This document shows, one piece after another, positions 1 through 7,170 of a stretch of 36,459 nucleotides of DNA. The position numbers and the translations under genes are program-made. The notes below the pieces were generated by a model. The model was not told the DNA's origin and searched no databases. It saw only the letters and a program-made list of their open reading frames with translations. The stretch lies in assembly GCA_023251255.1 (NCBI GenBank), contig JAHEZD010000061.1, forward strand, positions 1 to 36,459, given 5' to 3'. Every line of letters begins with the position of its first letter. Position 1 is the stretch's first letter. Source of the DNA: Chitinophagaceae bacterium (lineage in GTDB: Bacteria; Bacteroidota; Bacteroidia; Chitinophagales; Chitinophagaceae).

Positions 1-269
1 AATTTCATTTACTGGCAAATCCGTTGTTTCAATAAGGCTATCGCCTGTTTAAGCCTTACTTCCACTAAATATTGATGGGGTGTAAGCTGGTAGGTTTCCT
101 TGAATTTCCTTGTAAGGTGTGCTTTTGACAAATGTGCAGCAGCAGCAATGACATCCAGCGAGATGTCCCTGTAATAATTCGTTTCAATAAATTGCTTGGC
201 TTGTTCTATTCTATGGGAAAGTGCTTCTACCGGAGCAGGATTTTTTTTATGCATGGTGCAAACGGGCAT
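1..269 (-). pseudogene. AraC-type HTH regulator, frame broken near its C terminus, runs off the left edge
   Basis: The 86-residue reading frame (stop at 9-11) carries the first helix-turn-helix of an AraC/XylS DNA-binding domain: an IEQAKQFIETNYYRDISLDVIA stretch, then LSKAHLTRKFKETYQLTPHQYL. The frame ends with LLKQRICQ and a stop, where family members continue with a second HTH. Read one base out of frame, the same DNA gives TTDLPVNEI, the normal AraC continuation, and runs off the window. Adding one A to the AAA tract (TTT at 27-29 on the plus strand) restores the frame. So this is either a real frameshift or an assembly error in a homopolymer. There is no room for a long sensor domain upstream: the nearest Met lies only about 15 residues before the domain. 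Target genes are unknown. Confidence 0.75.
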
Positions 270-275
270 TACAAA

Positions 276-527
276 TTAAACTGATGAAAAAATCAGTTTC
301 TCCCGTGTGCAGTAATGGTTCAATAGTGGCAAGCTAATATTAAAGCTGCATTCTGCCAACAACTCTTGCCATTCATCACAAGTTTGCCCGATGCTGCTAT
401 ATTTGCAACTCATTTTTGGGCAGGACAGCCTGCATTTATAGTGTGAGAAGCTGTTTAAATTCAATTCAGCGGTTTCCCCATGTAAATTTTTGGCTGTAAC
501 TGTGTTGGATTTTTCGCCATAGGCCAC
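276..527 (-). CDS. Doubtful small ORF, unknown function
   Basis: An 83-residue frame with six cysteines (HYKCRLSCPKMSCKYS and later single Cys residues) ends 6 bases before the AraC-type gene on the same strand. The spacing would fit an operon, or an N-terminal part of the regulator separated by a stop. I recognise no domain. It has no signal peptide or membrane segment. The Cys pattern could suggest metal or redox sensing, but that is a guess. It may be non-coding. Confidence 0.3.
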   Translation of the reverse strand: MAYGEKSNTVTAKNLHGETAELNLNSFSHYKCRLSCPKMSCKYSSIGQTCDEWQELLAECSFNISLPLLNHYCTREKLIFSSV

Positions 528-629
528 CAGCTATGTCTGCAAAATCCGCCTTGTTTCGCTCAAAAATTATACAATGGGGAATTCCACCAATCAAATTCAA
601 ACAGCTTCTAAGTAAGAAAACAGCGAATT

Positions 630-1958
630 ATGTTCAACAATTTATCGGAAAAACTGGAATCGGCCTTCAAGAACCTCAAAGGCGAGGCAAGGATCAATGA
701 CCTCAACATTGCCAATACCGTAAAGGATATACGCCGTGCATTGATCGATGCCGACGTTAACTTCAAAATAGCCAAGGAATTTACCGATAAGGTAAAGGAA
801 AAGGCCACTGGCGAAAAAGTAATCAACGCTGTTAGCCCGGGCCAGTTGATGGTAAAAATTGTGCAGGACGAGCTGACCGAATTAATGGGCGGCGAACCTG
901 CAGCCTTCAATATTTCCGGTAACCCGGCGGTCATCCTGATTGCCGGTTTGCAGGGTAGCGGTAAAACAACCTTCACTGGCAAGCTGGCCAATTACTTGAA
1001 AACACAGAAGGGCAAATCGCCCCTTATGGTTGCGGCAGATATTTACCGTCCGGCTGCCATGGACCAGTTGACGGTCCTAGCTGAGCAAATTGGCGTGGAC
1101 ATCTATAAAGAAACCGACACCAAAGATGCCGTACTGATTGCCCAAAACGCCATCAAACATGCCAAGGCCAATAACAAAAACGTGGTAATCATAGATACTG
1201 CAGGCCGTTTGGCCGTGGATGAAGTGATGATGACGGAAGTGGCCAATATCAAATCGGCTGTTAACCCAACAGAAATCCTGTTTGTGGTGGACAGCATGAC
1301 CGGACAGGATGCTGTGAATACGGCAAAAGCGTTCAATGACCGATTGGATTTCACTGGCGTAGTGCTTACCAAATTGGATGGTGATACCAGGGGCGGTGCT
1401 GCCCTTTCCATCAAGTACACGGTAAACAAGCCCATCAAGTTCATGAGCAATGGGGAGAAAATGGACACATTGGATGTGTTCTATCCCGACCGTATGGCGC
1501 AGCGTATATTGGGCATGGGCGATATCGCCTCCTTGGTGGAAAAGGCCCAGCAACAATATGATGAGGAAGAGGCCAAAAAACTGGAAAAGAAAATCCGCAA
1601 GAACCAGTTCGATTTCCAGGATTTCCTGAACCAGCTCCAGCAGATCAAAAAGATGGGCAACCTGAAAGACCTGATGGGCATGATACCCGGTGTGGGCAAG
1701 GCCATGAAGGATGTGGAAGTAAATGATGACAGTTTCAAAGGCATCGAAGCCATGATCCATAGTATGACCCCTACTGAAAGGAGCAATCCGGATTTGCTGG
1801 ACCAAAAAAGGAAGCTGCGTATTGCCAAAGGAAGTGGCAAGGACATCAATGAAGTCAATGCCTTCATGAAGCAGTTTGACCAAATGAAGAAGATGATGGG
1901 CATGATGAACAAAATGCCCATGGGCGGTTTTCCGGGGATGAAGGGCATGAGGAAATAA
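630..1958 (+). CDS. ffh: Signal recognition particle protein Ffh (SRP54 GTPase)
   Basis: Ffh binds signal sequences of nascent membrane and secreted proteins together with 4.5S RNA and delivers ribosomes to FtsY at the inner membrane. The 442 residues match the usual length. An N-terminal helical bundle (about 1-85) is followed by the G domain with GLQGSGKTT (about 105), the DTAGR motif (about 190) and the TKLDGD specificity motif (about 248). The C-terminal M domain has the GMIPG finger-loop segment and ends in a Met- and Gly-rich tail (MKKMMGMMNKMPMGGFPG). The ATG at 630 gives the canonical MFNNLSEKL start. A strong terminator follows directly, so it is probably the last gene of its transcript. 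It marks the left housekeeping boundary of the accessory block. Confidence 0.97.
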   Translation: MFNNLSEKLESAFKNLKGEARINDLNIANTVKDIRRALIDADVNFKIAKEFTDKVKEKATGEKVINAVSPGQLMVKIVQDELTELMGGEPAAFNISGNPAVILIAGLQGSGKTTFTGKLANYLKTQKGKSPLMVAADIYRPAAMDQLTVLAEQIGVDIYKETDTKDAVLIAQNAIKHAKANNKNVVIIDTAGRLAVDEVMMTEVANIKSAVNPTEILFVVDSMTGQDAVNTAKAFNDRLDFTGVVLTKLDGDTRGGAALSIKYTVNKPIKFMSNGEKMDTLDVFYPDRMAQRILGMGDIASLVEKAQQQYDEEEAKKLEKKIRKNQFDFQDFLNQLQQIKKMGNLKDLMGMIPGVGKAMKDVEVNDDSFKGIEAMIHSMTPTERSNPDLLDQKRKLRIAKGSGKDINEVNAFMKQFDQMKKMMGMMNKMPMGGFPGMKGMRK

Positions 1959-1981
1959 ACAACACCAACCAATATTTTTTG

Positions 1982-2019
1982 AACAGGAAAGGAGGCCGTT
2001 GGCCTCCTTTCCTGTTTTT
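1982..2019 (+). terminator. Rho-independent terminator of ffh
   Basis: A perfect 16-bp stem (1982-1997 with 2001-2016) closes a 3-base GTT loop and is followed by Ts. It starts 24 bases after the ffh stop. Its A/T-rich outer stem also gives it an A-rich flank, so it could work in both directions. Confidence 0.9.
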
Positions 2020-2089
2020 ATTTTTATGACAATCCTTTTTCTGCCTAGAGATGGATTGCCCCTCCTAGCGCAATTCAAGAAAGGCGGAA

Positions 2090-2222
2090 CAACGGTTATG
2101 GCTTGGTGTTGTAGGGGAAATCAGGGAACGTCGGCCCAACCTTGCACTAAAGATGAATTGAAATACAATACCAGAGCCTTTATTCTTCACCCCTATAACG
2201 CCAAACGCCTCATGTTAGCGGT
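2090..2222 (-). repeat. Cassette-boundary repeat S1 (attC-like, subfamily I)
   Basis: An imperfect inverted repeat of about 130 bp lies just after the DoxX-like gene. Read on the minus strand it runs from CCGCTAAC (2214-2222) through GGCGTTATAGGGG to CCCCTACAACACCAAGCC and AACCGTTG. It aligns over about 115 bases with S7 at 12272-12410, with long identical blocks (TTGTAGGGGAAATC, GAGCCTTTATTCTTCA on the plus strand), and less well with S5. The outer arms are complementary, as in attC sites of integrons. The right-hand boundary core is GTTAGCGG on the plus strand. It is the leftmost member of the series and lies next to the ffh terminator. Confidence 0.75.
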
Positions 2223-2253
2223 TCGTTGTTCTCTTTTTATTCTCTCATCAATG

Positions 2254-2625
2254 CTAAATGTTTACTGCCTGCCTTTTGTAATGAAAGTAGTAAGACCCGG
2301 AAATAATCCCCAATATAATGATAGGGAAAACAATATATGATATTGGGTTGCCAACTGCTAATAGTGAATAGATTGCTCCAATTAAGTCAAACACAAGTCC
2401 TCCATAAGCCCATTCTTTAAGTCTTGGAAATTTAGGAGTAAAGATTGCGATTAATGCCAAAATTCTTGCAATACCTAAAAAAGGTGAAAGGTAAGCTGGA
2501 TAACCAAGATCTGTAATTATTTTAATTGATTGTGGATTTCCTATAATGTCCATTACTGAGCCAAAACCAAAGCTAGGTATTAACAAGCCAGTAAAAACCC
2601 AATAGAAAATATTCAAACGTTTCAT
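2254..2625 (-). CDS. DoxX-like small membrane protein
   Basis: This 123-residue protein has four predicted membrane helices, as DoxX-like proteins do: an N-terminal helix (FYWVFTGLLIPSFGFGSV), a LGYPAYLSPFLGIARILALIAIF segment, the conserved KEWAYGGLVFDLIGAIYSLLA helix and a final IVFPIIILGIISGSYYF helix. It starts 4 bases after the stop of the SRPBCC-VOC gene and is the last gene of a three-gene operon with that gene and the ArsR-type regulator. In Bacteroidota such DoxX-like genes often sit beside SRPBCC/AHSA1 and VOC genes under ArsR control (known context). The biochemical role is unknown; DoxX relatives are linked to redox or thiol stress. Confidence 0.8.
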   Translation of the reverse strand: MKRLNIFYWVFTGLLIPSFGFGSVMDIIGNPQSIKIITDLGYPAYLSPFLGIARILALIAIFTPKFPRLKEWAYGGLVFDLIGAIYSLLAVGNPISYIVFPIIILGIISGSYYFHYKRQAVNI

Positions 2626-2628
2626 AAC

Positions 2629-3591
2629 TTATTTGTTTTGATAGTTAATCATCCAGTTAATTCCATATTGGTCTTTAAATTCCCCAAAGTAGGCACCAAA
2701 AAACATATCTGCCAATGGCATTGAAATGTGTCCACCGACTGAAAGTTCGTCAAAAAGACGTTTGGCTTCTTCCCTTGTTTCGGGCTCAATGCAGATATGC
2801 ATCTGATTTCCAGATAGCAGAGTAAATCCCATTTCTTTTGGAGCATCTGTTCCCATTAAAATGTGCCCCCCTACAATTGGAAGCTCTACGTGCAATACCA
2901 TCTTCTTTATTTCTTCTGCAACGGTTGGATGCCCTGCATCAACCGGAATTTCTCCAAAACGCTTAATTCCGTTGATGAAATCTGTTTTAAAAACTGATTT
3001 GTAAAAGTTGAATGCTTCTTCGGTATTGCCTGGAAAGTTGAGATATGTTGTTACCCTTGCCATATTATTAGATTTATTTTGTTTTCTTAATTGGAATTGT
3101 GCTTTAATGTATTGGTCAAGATTTTCGAGAGCCATTGTAAAGCCTTGTTGAAAGCCCATTTCAATAATTTTTTCTAAGTCAGAAAGCTTGTCATACTTAG
3201 CAGTAATGGTTACAAGGGTTGTGTTTTCCATTTCTGTAAACAGATTTGTCCAAGCCGTTCTGGGCATTTCAGTATTTACGTTACCGTCTTCATCACAAAA
3301 TGCATCTAAGCCCGAAAACATTGACTGATGCACTATTTTGAGGTAATCATTTTTACACCAATGCTTTACATTTTCAGGGCTAATCATAGCATACAACCAC
3401 ATTCCACCTTCTCTAAAATCCATTGATTTTGTTTCTGTGCGATAGGGTTTTGGTGCCCACCATTGGTCAAGGATTTCGGGGTTTGTCCAAGCTTCCCAAA
3501 CCAATTCGAGGTTTGCGGCAAACTCACGCTTTACATTAACTGTATTGTTTCCTTTGTTAACAATGAAGTCAAATTTTAAGTTGCTATTCAT
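2629..3591 (-). CDS. SRPBCC (AHSA1-like) and VOC (PhnB-like) two-domain fusion
   Basis: Residues 1-165 form an AHSA1/START-like SRPBCC domain ([18 protein letters not shown], then [13 protein letters not shown] and a terminal helix [17 protein letters not shown]). Residues from about 176 form a complete PhnB/3-demethylubiquinone-methyltransferase-like VOC domain ([55 protein letters not shown]). The linker is QNKSNN followed by the Met that normally starts free-standing PhnB-like proteins. In relatives these are usually two adjacent genes. The linker DNA is AT-rich like an intergenic gap, so the fusion may come from loss of a stop or an indel. It overlaps arsR by 4 bases and is 3 bases from the DoxX-like gene. 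Ligands are unknown. Confidence 0.88.
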   Translation of the reverse strand: MNSNLKFDFIVNKGNNTVNVKREFAANLELVWEAWTNPEILDQWWAPKPYRTETKSMDFREGGMWLYAMISPENVKHWCKNDYLKIVHQSMFSGLDAFCDEDGNVNTEMPRTAWTNLFTEMENTTLVTITAKYDKLSDLEKIIEMGFQQGFTMALENLDQYIKAQFQLRKQNKSNNMARVTTYLNFPGNTEEAFNFYKSVFKTDFINGIKRFGEIPVDAGHPTVAEEIKKMVLHVELPIVGGHILMGTDAPKEMGFTLLSGNQMHICIEPETREEAKRLFDELSVGGHISMPLADMFFGAYFGEFKDQYGINWMINYQNK

Positions 3592-3914
3592 TTTCTATTT
3601 GATTTTAGTTGTTCTAATACGTTGTCTAATTGGTCGAAACGCTTTGCAAGTAATTGCTTAAACTGTTCTAACCATTTTTCTATGTCCTTCATTTTGTCGG
3701 CATTTAAGTGATAATGAACCTCTCTGCCTTGCTGCTCTTGTTTTAATATTTCGCACTCGGTCAAAATTTGCAAATGTTTAGAGACAGCCTGTCTGCTTGA
3801 ATTAAAATGTTCAGCAATGGCATTTGGTGTCATCGCACCAACAGTCAAGAGCAAAATGATTGCTCGTCTTGTCGGGTCGGCTATTGCTTGAAAAATATCT
3901 CTTCTTGTTTCCAT
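3588..3914 (-). CDS. ArsR-family winged-helix repressor (SdpR-like)
   Basis: The 108 residues contain a standard ArsR fold: [16 protein letters not shown], the recognition helix region [19 protein letters not shown], and the wing [14 protein letters not shown]. It contains only one Cys and no CxC metal site, so it is more like the metal-independent SdpR-type repressors than ArsR or SmtB. Its ATG at 3912-3914 lies just downstream of a promoter overlapped by a palindrome, so it probably represses its own operon with the SRPBCC-VOC and DoxX-like genes. The inducing signal is not visible. The ORF overlaps the next gene by 4 bases, which implies translational coupling. Confidence 0.9.
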   Translation of the reverse strand: METRRDIFQAIADPTRRAIILLLTVGAMTPNAIAEHFNSSRQAVSKHLQILTECEILKQEQQGREVHYHLNADKMKDIEKWLEQFKQLLAKRFDQLDNVLEQLKSNRK

Positions 3915-3927
3915 TGTCAGTTTATGT

Positions 3928-3974
3928 GCAACTAAGTGATTGCAAATATAAATGCAACTATTTAGTTGCGCAAA
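3928..3974 (-). promoter_or_regulatory. arsR operon promoter with embedded operator
   Basis: On the minus strand, TTTG (3971-3974) is followed after 20 bases by TATATTTG (3943-3950), which matches the Bacteroidota -33/-7 pattern TTTG...TAnnTTTG. Between them lies a perfect inverted repeat GCAACTA-TT-TAGTTGC (3954-3969 on the plus strand). A second GCAACTA half-site with a weaker partner lies at 3928-3943, 26 bases away. Repressor bound here would block the polymerase, fitting autoregulation by the adjacent ArsR protein (inference). Confidence 0.7.
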
Positions 3975-4053
3975 TTTTTCTGTGTGTTTTTTTTGCCCCT
4001 GACTTTCTAAGAGTGATTTATGTCTTGTTGTAGTGTCCTTTTACAATGAGCAC

Positions 4054-4317
4054 TAACGGAGCAGCTATTGCCGAAGTAGGGGCCATTCGGGCCTCTACTC
4101 TACGCCTTGTTTTAAATGGAAGCAATAGCGTCAATCGTCGACGGCTTGCTGCCAGACCGGACTTCTGTGTTACGCCGCCCCAGCTACAGGACCTGGCTAA
4201 AAAATTGAACTTTAAACTAACAAAATCTAAGTTACAAAACGGTCGCCCAATGGGTGCTGTTGATTGATAACTGCTGCTCATTGCAACTACGTCGAGCCAG
4301 CTTGGCAGCTGACGCTA
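4054..4317 (-). repeat. Possible degenerate cassette-boundary repeat S2
   Basis: This gene-free stretch lies between the lyase-like gene and arsR. Read on the minus strand it starts with CGCCTAGCGTCAGCTGCCAAGC and ends with GGCAATAGCTGCTCCGTTAGTGC. An inner segment (TTGCAATGAGCAGCAGTT) resembles one in S3 and S8 (GGAGCAATCAGCAGCAGT). It is longer (about 260 bp) and less symmetric than the others and also contains a local GGGGCC-ATTC-GGGCCTC-type hairpin near 4080-4096. A 73-codon frame on the plus strand here is judged spurious. Confidence 0.4.
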
Positions 4318-4340
4318 GGCGTAGCTTTTTATATGTTGTC

Positions 4341-5090
4341 TTATTCTTTAATTTTTTGTTTGCTGAATTCATCAAAATATATTGTCATTGGGATTGCTAT
4401 TAAATCGCGGTATAATCCCATTTTAAAATAAAAACTACTGTTAGTAGCAAATCCATATTGAGTACCGTAACAGGTTATACCAGTATAATTAATGATATCC
4501 TTATTATTTAGGGCTGCGACAATTGAACCATTAGCGCCTCTCGAAAATTTAATTTTAAACTTTAAATCCAGCCATCGGCCTTTTATATTTTCTTTAGTTC
4601 TGTAAAGAATTTCTTTTTTCAAACTTGTCTGAAGTGTAATGAATAATTCTCCGGATTCATAACGGATTGCAATTATGGGACTTCTATCTTGACAACTATT
4701 CTCCTCGCATCGTTGTTTCCATTGTGCAATAACTAGTCTTGTTGGTACAATGGGAAAACTGTCTGGAACAAAAATACTAAACGAGTAAGCGTATTTTTGT
4801 TCTTCGAGCGACTCTAATTCTTTGGCTTCCAATAATTCGTCTCTTTCAGAAGCCTTACTGCTATCATTGCCTGATTCATATATGTCACCTGTATGTAGCG
4901 TAATCTTTGCAGCATTTTTTCCACTGTGAACCACCTGTGATTGTATCTCCAGGGAATTAGGAGCTAACTTATTTGATTTCCAGATTTTACTTAGCTCTTG
5001 TTTCTCAAACCCATCATATGTATTTAATTGAGCATTGCAGGGCGAAGCAAAAAAAAGTGCAACAATAGCAGGTAAATAGTTTTGATTCAT
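4341..5090 (-). CDS. Secreted polysaccharide-lyase-like protein (heparin-lyase-I fold, PF14099-like)
   Basis: The 249 residues start with a signal peptide (about 1-20, ending CNA-Q). The mature part resembles the heparin lyase I/alginate-lyase-like jelly-roll family: an SERDEL motif (about 80-86) after a strand-rich N terminus, YAYSFSIFVPDSFP (about 103), VIAQWKQR (about 123), SPIIAIRYESGELFI (about 138), and GRWLDLKFKIKFSRGANGSIVAALNN (about 172). A C-terminal LYRD element and YFDEF strand complete the fold. Such proteins act in the periplasm or outside the cell on acidic polysaccharides (family knowledge). It stands alone between two boundary repeats, not in a SusCD-type locus, which is unusual for a polysaccharide enzyme. 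The substrate cannot be told, and it might be only a binding protein. Confidence 0.7.
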   Translation of the reverse strand: MNQNYLPAIVALFFASPCNAQLNTYDGFEKQELSKIWKSNKLAPNSLEIQSQVVHSGKNAAKITLHTGDIYESGNDSSKASERDELLEAKELESLEEQKYAYSFSIFVPDSFPIVPTRLVIAQWKQRCEENSCQDRSPIIAIRYESGELFITLQTSLKKEILYRTKENIKGRWLDLKFKIKFSRGANGSIVAALNNKDIINYTGITCYGTQYGFATNSSFYFKMGLYRDLIAIPMTIYFDEFSKQKIKE

Positions 5091-5109
5091 TAGAGATTTT
5101 TAAAGTTAC

Positions 5110-5295
5110 ACCTAACACTAGGGCCTGACGATGTAGCGGCATTTGAAAAACGTCCTGCTCGGCCCCCCCTGTCCAATAGAATTACTACTGTTGAAGATAA
5201 CAACTAAAGCGCAAAAGTAAAAGTCAAGCCTAGACTGCTGCTGATTGCTCCAATGTCCAGGCCCACTATTGGCAGTACCAATTTAGCAGTTGGGC
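5110..5295 (-). repeat. Cassette-boundary repeat S3 (attC-like, subfamily II)
   Basis: On the minus strand the element begins 4 bases after the GNAT stop with GCCCAAC (5289-5295) and ends with GTTAGGT (5110-5116). These match the integron core consensus RYYYAAC and GTTRRRY exactly and are the best consensus matches in the window. Inside are GGGCCTGGACATTG near one end and a complementary GATGTAGC..AGGCCC arm near the other. The GGAGCAATCAGCAGCAGT block is shared with S8 (12988-13162). The length of 186 bp is above the usual 57-141 bp for attC. Confidence 0.7.
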
Positions 5296-5299
5296 AAAA

Positions 5300-5764
5300 T
5301 TATATGTCCTTCTCAAACACCACCCTGTCTTGTCCAGGTGCAGCATAGTCTTTTACTACTTCGATGCCGTTTTCATTTTTGCTACCGAGCAATTTCATTC
5401 CAATTTTTCTGTGAAAGGAAATGGACAATTGGTTCGTTGCGGTGGTAATTGCTTTTAATTTAGTGTATCCTTTATTTTTAACATATTTTTTAAAGTGTTC
5501 ATACAGCAGTTTCCCAAGGCCCTTATTTTGGAAATTTTGTCTTACCCCAATTAAATGGACATAACCTGTCTTTTGGGTTTGCGATAAAAAACCAAATAGA
5601 TATGCAATGACTCTTCCATTGTCCTTGATAACAAATGCCGTGTCACCAAACTCATATATGAACATGGGATGATGAACACTCAATGTCCTGTCACTACCCC
5701 AAAAGTCAGAGATGTCTGTCAGGATTTCATGAAAGTCACTTTGTGTGCAATTGTCAATTATCAT
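5300..5764 (-). CDS. GNAT-family N-acetyltransferase
   Basis: A 154-residue single-domain GNAT protein that would transfer an acetyl group from acetyl-CoA to an amine. Motif A is clear: VHLIGVRQNFQNKGLGKLLYEHF (about 93-115) with the Q-x-x-G-x-G acetyl-CoA loop. Motif B follows as ATNQLSISFHRKIGMKLLG (about 124-142). The N-terminal part (FHEILTDISDFW) fits the substrate-binding region. Substrate cannot be inferred. It lies between repeat S3 and the HxlR-type gene, 49 bases from the latter, and could be read from the HxlR promoter. Confidence 0.88.
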   Translation of the reverse strand: MIIDNCTQSDFHEILTDISDFWGSDRTLSVHHPMFIYEFGDTAFVIKDNGRVIAYLFGFLSQTQKTGYVHLIGVRQNFQNKGLGKLLYEHFKKYVKNKGYTKLKAITTATNQLSISFHRKIGMKLLGSKNENGIEVVKDYAAPGQDRVVFEKDI

Positions 5765-5813
5765 CGTCTTTTTTTGCCTTACTGCTAACGGGCAGGTATT
5801 GCTGCTGCTTTTG

Positions 5814-6248
5814 CTAGCTGCTGCTTTTTTTCTCGGTCATTTTGATTTTCAGTTCTTTCGTAACCTGCTTTATAAATTTGTCCTTGTCTTTCTTCGCTTC
5901 CTTAATGGTTGCTTTTAGGTCGGCCGGCATTTCATAATATTTTTCTGACCAAATGTAAACCTCCATAATTACAGGCAATAAGTCAATTCCTTTTGGTGTC
6001 AGTCTGTACAAAATTTTTGCTTTACTGTCCGGGTGTACTGATTTTTCAATAACGCCATTCTCTTCAAGCCCTTTCAGTCTTGATGCTAAAATATTGGTGG
6101 CAATACCTTCTTCCGATTTTAAAAAGTCGTTGTAAGTACACTTGTTTCCGAACATCATGTCCCGGATAATGAGTAATGACCATTTGTCGCCAAACACGTC
6201 AAGCGAAAAACTCAATGGGCAGTCGGACCTTTTTTTACTTGCTTCCAT
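5814..6248 (-). CDS. HxlR-family winged-helix regulator
   Basis: I place the start at the ATG at 6246-6248 (144 residues), because MEASKKRSDCPLSFSLDVFGDKWSLLIIRDM is the normal HxlR N terminus; an upstream in-frame Met would add 30 residues that overlap the operator region. The single N-terminal Cys next to the FGDKWSLLIIRD helix is typical, and in some HxlR proteins it senses aldehydes or reactive electrophiles (family knowledge). The recognition region is GIATNILASRLKGLEENGVI, with a wing KILYRLTPKGIDLLPV. The C-terminal tail is Lys-rich. It is divergent from two SDR genes and a quinone-reductase-like gene, whose expression it probably controls through the palindromes in between. Confidence 0.92.
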   Translation of the reverse strand: MEASKKRSDCPLSFSLDVFGDKWSLLIIRDMMFGNKCTYNDFLKSEEGIATNILASRLKGLEENGVIEKSVHPDSKAKILYRLTPKGIDLLPVIMEVYIWSEKYYEMPADLKATIKEAKKDKDKFIKQVTKELKIKMTEKKSSS

Positions 6249-6277
6249 AAAATAATTTAAAAGTATTTTGAAAAATA

Positions 6278-6326
6278 ACTTGCAATTTGAAAGTTGTTTA
6301 TATATTTGCACTTGCAATTTGCAAGT
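6278..6326. promoter_or_regulatory. Tandem palindromic operators between hxlR-type gene and SDR genes
   Basis: A perfect 17-bp palindrome ACTTGCAATTTGCAAGT (6310-6326) is preceded by a second copy, ACTTGCAATTTGAAAGT (6278-6294), that differs at one base. The copies are exactly 32 bp apart, about three helical turns, so two dimers would bind the same face. The sequence TATATTTG (6301-6308), a TAnnTTTG -7 element facing the SDR genes, lies between them and abuts the second palindrome. This fits joint control of both divergent units by the HxlR protein. Confidence 0.8.
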
Positions 6327-6359
6327 AAAATTACACATTAAAAAGTAAACCGAGTAAAA

Positions 6360-7166
6360 ATGAAAAAAAATATTTTAGTCACAGGGGCATCTTCGGGCTT
6401 TGGTTTGTTAGTCGCAAACGAGCTACACAAAAGGGGTTACAATGTAATTGGTACAAGCAGGAATCCTGAAAAAAATCAGTCGTCCTTGCCGTTCAAAATG
6501 TTGGCATTGGATATTACTGATGATCATTCTATCAAATCTTTTGGCAAACAACTTTTTACCGAAATCAAACAATTAGATGTTTTGATAAATAATGCAGGTT
6601 TTTATTTGTCAGGACTTGCCGAAGAAACTTCTATTGAGCAAGGAAAACAACAATTAGAAACCAACTTTTGGGGAACTGTAAAATTGACCAACGAGATACT
6701 GCCCTACTTTAGAAAGCAACGTTTTGGCAAAATAATCACATTAAGTTCTATTATGGGGTTAATCAGTCTTCCAGGCGGTGCTTATTATGCTGCTTCTAAG
6801 CATGCCCTTGAAGGTTATTTCAGAGCACTGCGTTTTGAACTAAAAGAATTTAATATAAAAGTAAGTATGATTGAGCCTGTGGGTTTCAAAACCAATATAG
6901 TTACTAACTCTAAAGTTGCAGAAAATAAAATAAGTGATTACGATGAATATCGCACAACACTTGAAGATTATACAAAATATTTATTTACAAAATCAGAAGA
7001 GCCAACTGCTGTTGTTGAAACCCTTTTAAAATTGGTTGAAAATGAAAACCCCCATTTTAATCACCCCGTGGGCAAAGGTTCTACTTTGTTCCCTGCAGTA
7101 CAGTTCTTTTCATTTAAAACTTTTGAAAATGCAATAATTAAAAGTATTAACAAATTTAAAAAATAA
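6360..7166 (+). CDS. SDR-family NAD(P)-dependent oxidoreductase (classical)
   Basis: The 268 residues have the Rossmann TGASSGFG cofactor motif (about 8-15), an Arg in GTSRNPEK that suggests NADP preference, the NNAG motif (about 78), the catalytic Ser in ITLSSIMG (about 132), and the YYAASK catalytic Tyr-Lys pair (about 145). The C terminus (KVSMIEPVGFKTNI and later) resembles the retinol-dehydrogenase-like/carbonyl reductase group of SDRs. It is the first gene of the plus-strand unit divergent from the HxlR regulator and is followed after 4 bases by a second SDR. With the third gene it probably detoxifies or reduces carbonyl compounds (inference). Confidence 0.93.
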   Translation: MKKNILVTGASSGFGLLVANELHKRGYNVIGTSRNPEKNQSSLPFKMLALDITDDHSIKSFGKQLFTEIKQLDVLINNAGFYLSGLAEETSIEQGKQQLETNFWGTVKLTNEILPYFRKQRFGKIITLSSIMGLISLPGGAYYAASKHALEGYFRALRFELKEFNIKVSMIEPVGFKTNIVTNSKVAENKISDYDEYRTTLEDYTKYLFTKSEEPTAVVETLLKLVENENPHFNHPVGKGSTLFPAVQFFSFKTFENAIIKSINKFKK

Positions 7167-7170
7167 AAAA

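Noticed and set aside
1077-2078. 333-codon open frame antisense to ffh
   Set aside because: It lies opposite a certain gene, is rich in His and Phe as expected from the complement of Met/Lys/Asp codons, and matches no fold.
1999-2340. 113-codon plus-strand frame after ffh
   Set aside because: It starts in the terminator and runs through repeat S1 and the 3' end of the DoxX-like gene, so it is fortuitous.
4018-4281. Overlapping 87- and 73-codon frames on both strands in S2
   Set aside because: Both are confined to a repeat-like, gene-free stretch and show no domain; they look like chance frames.
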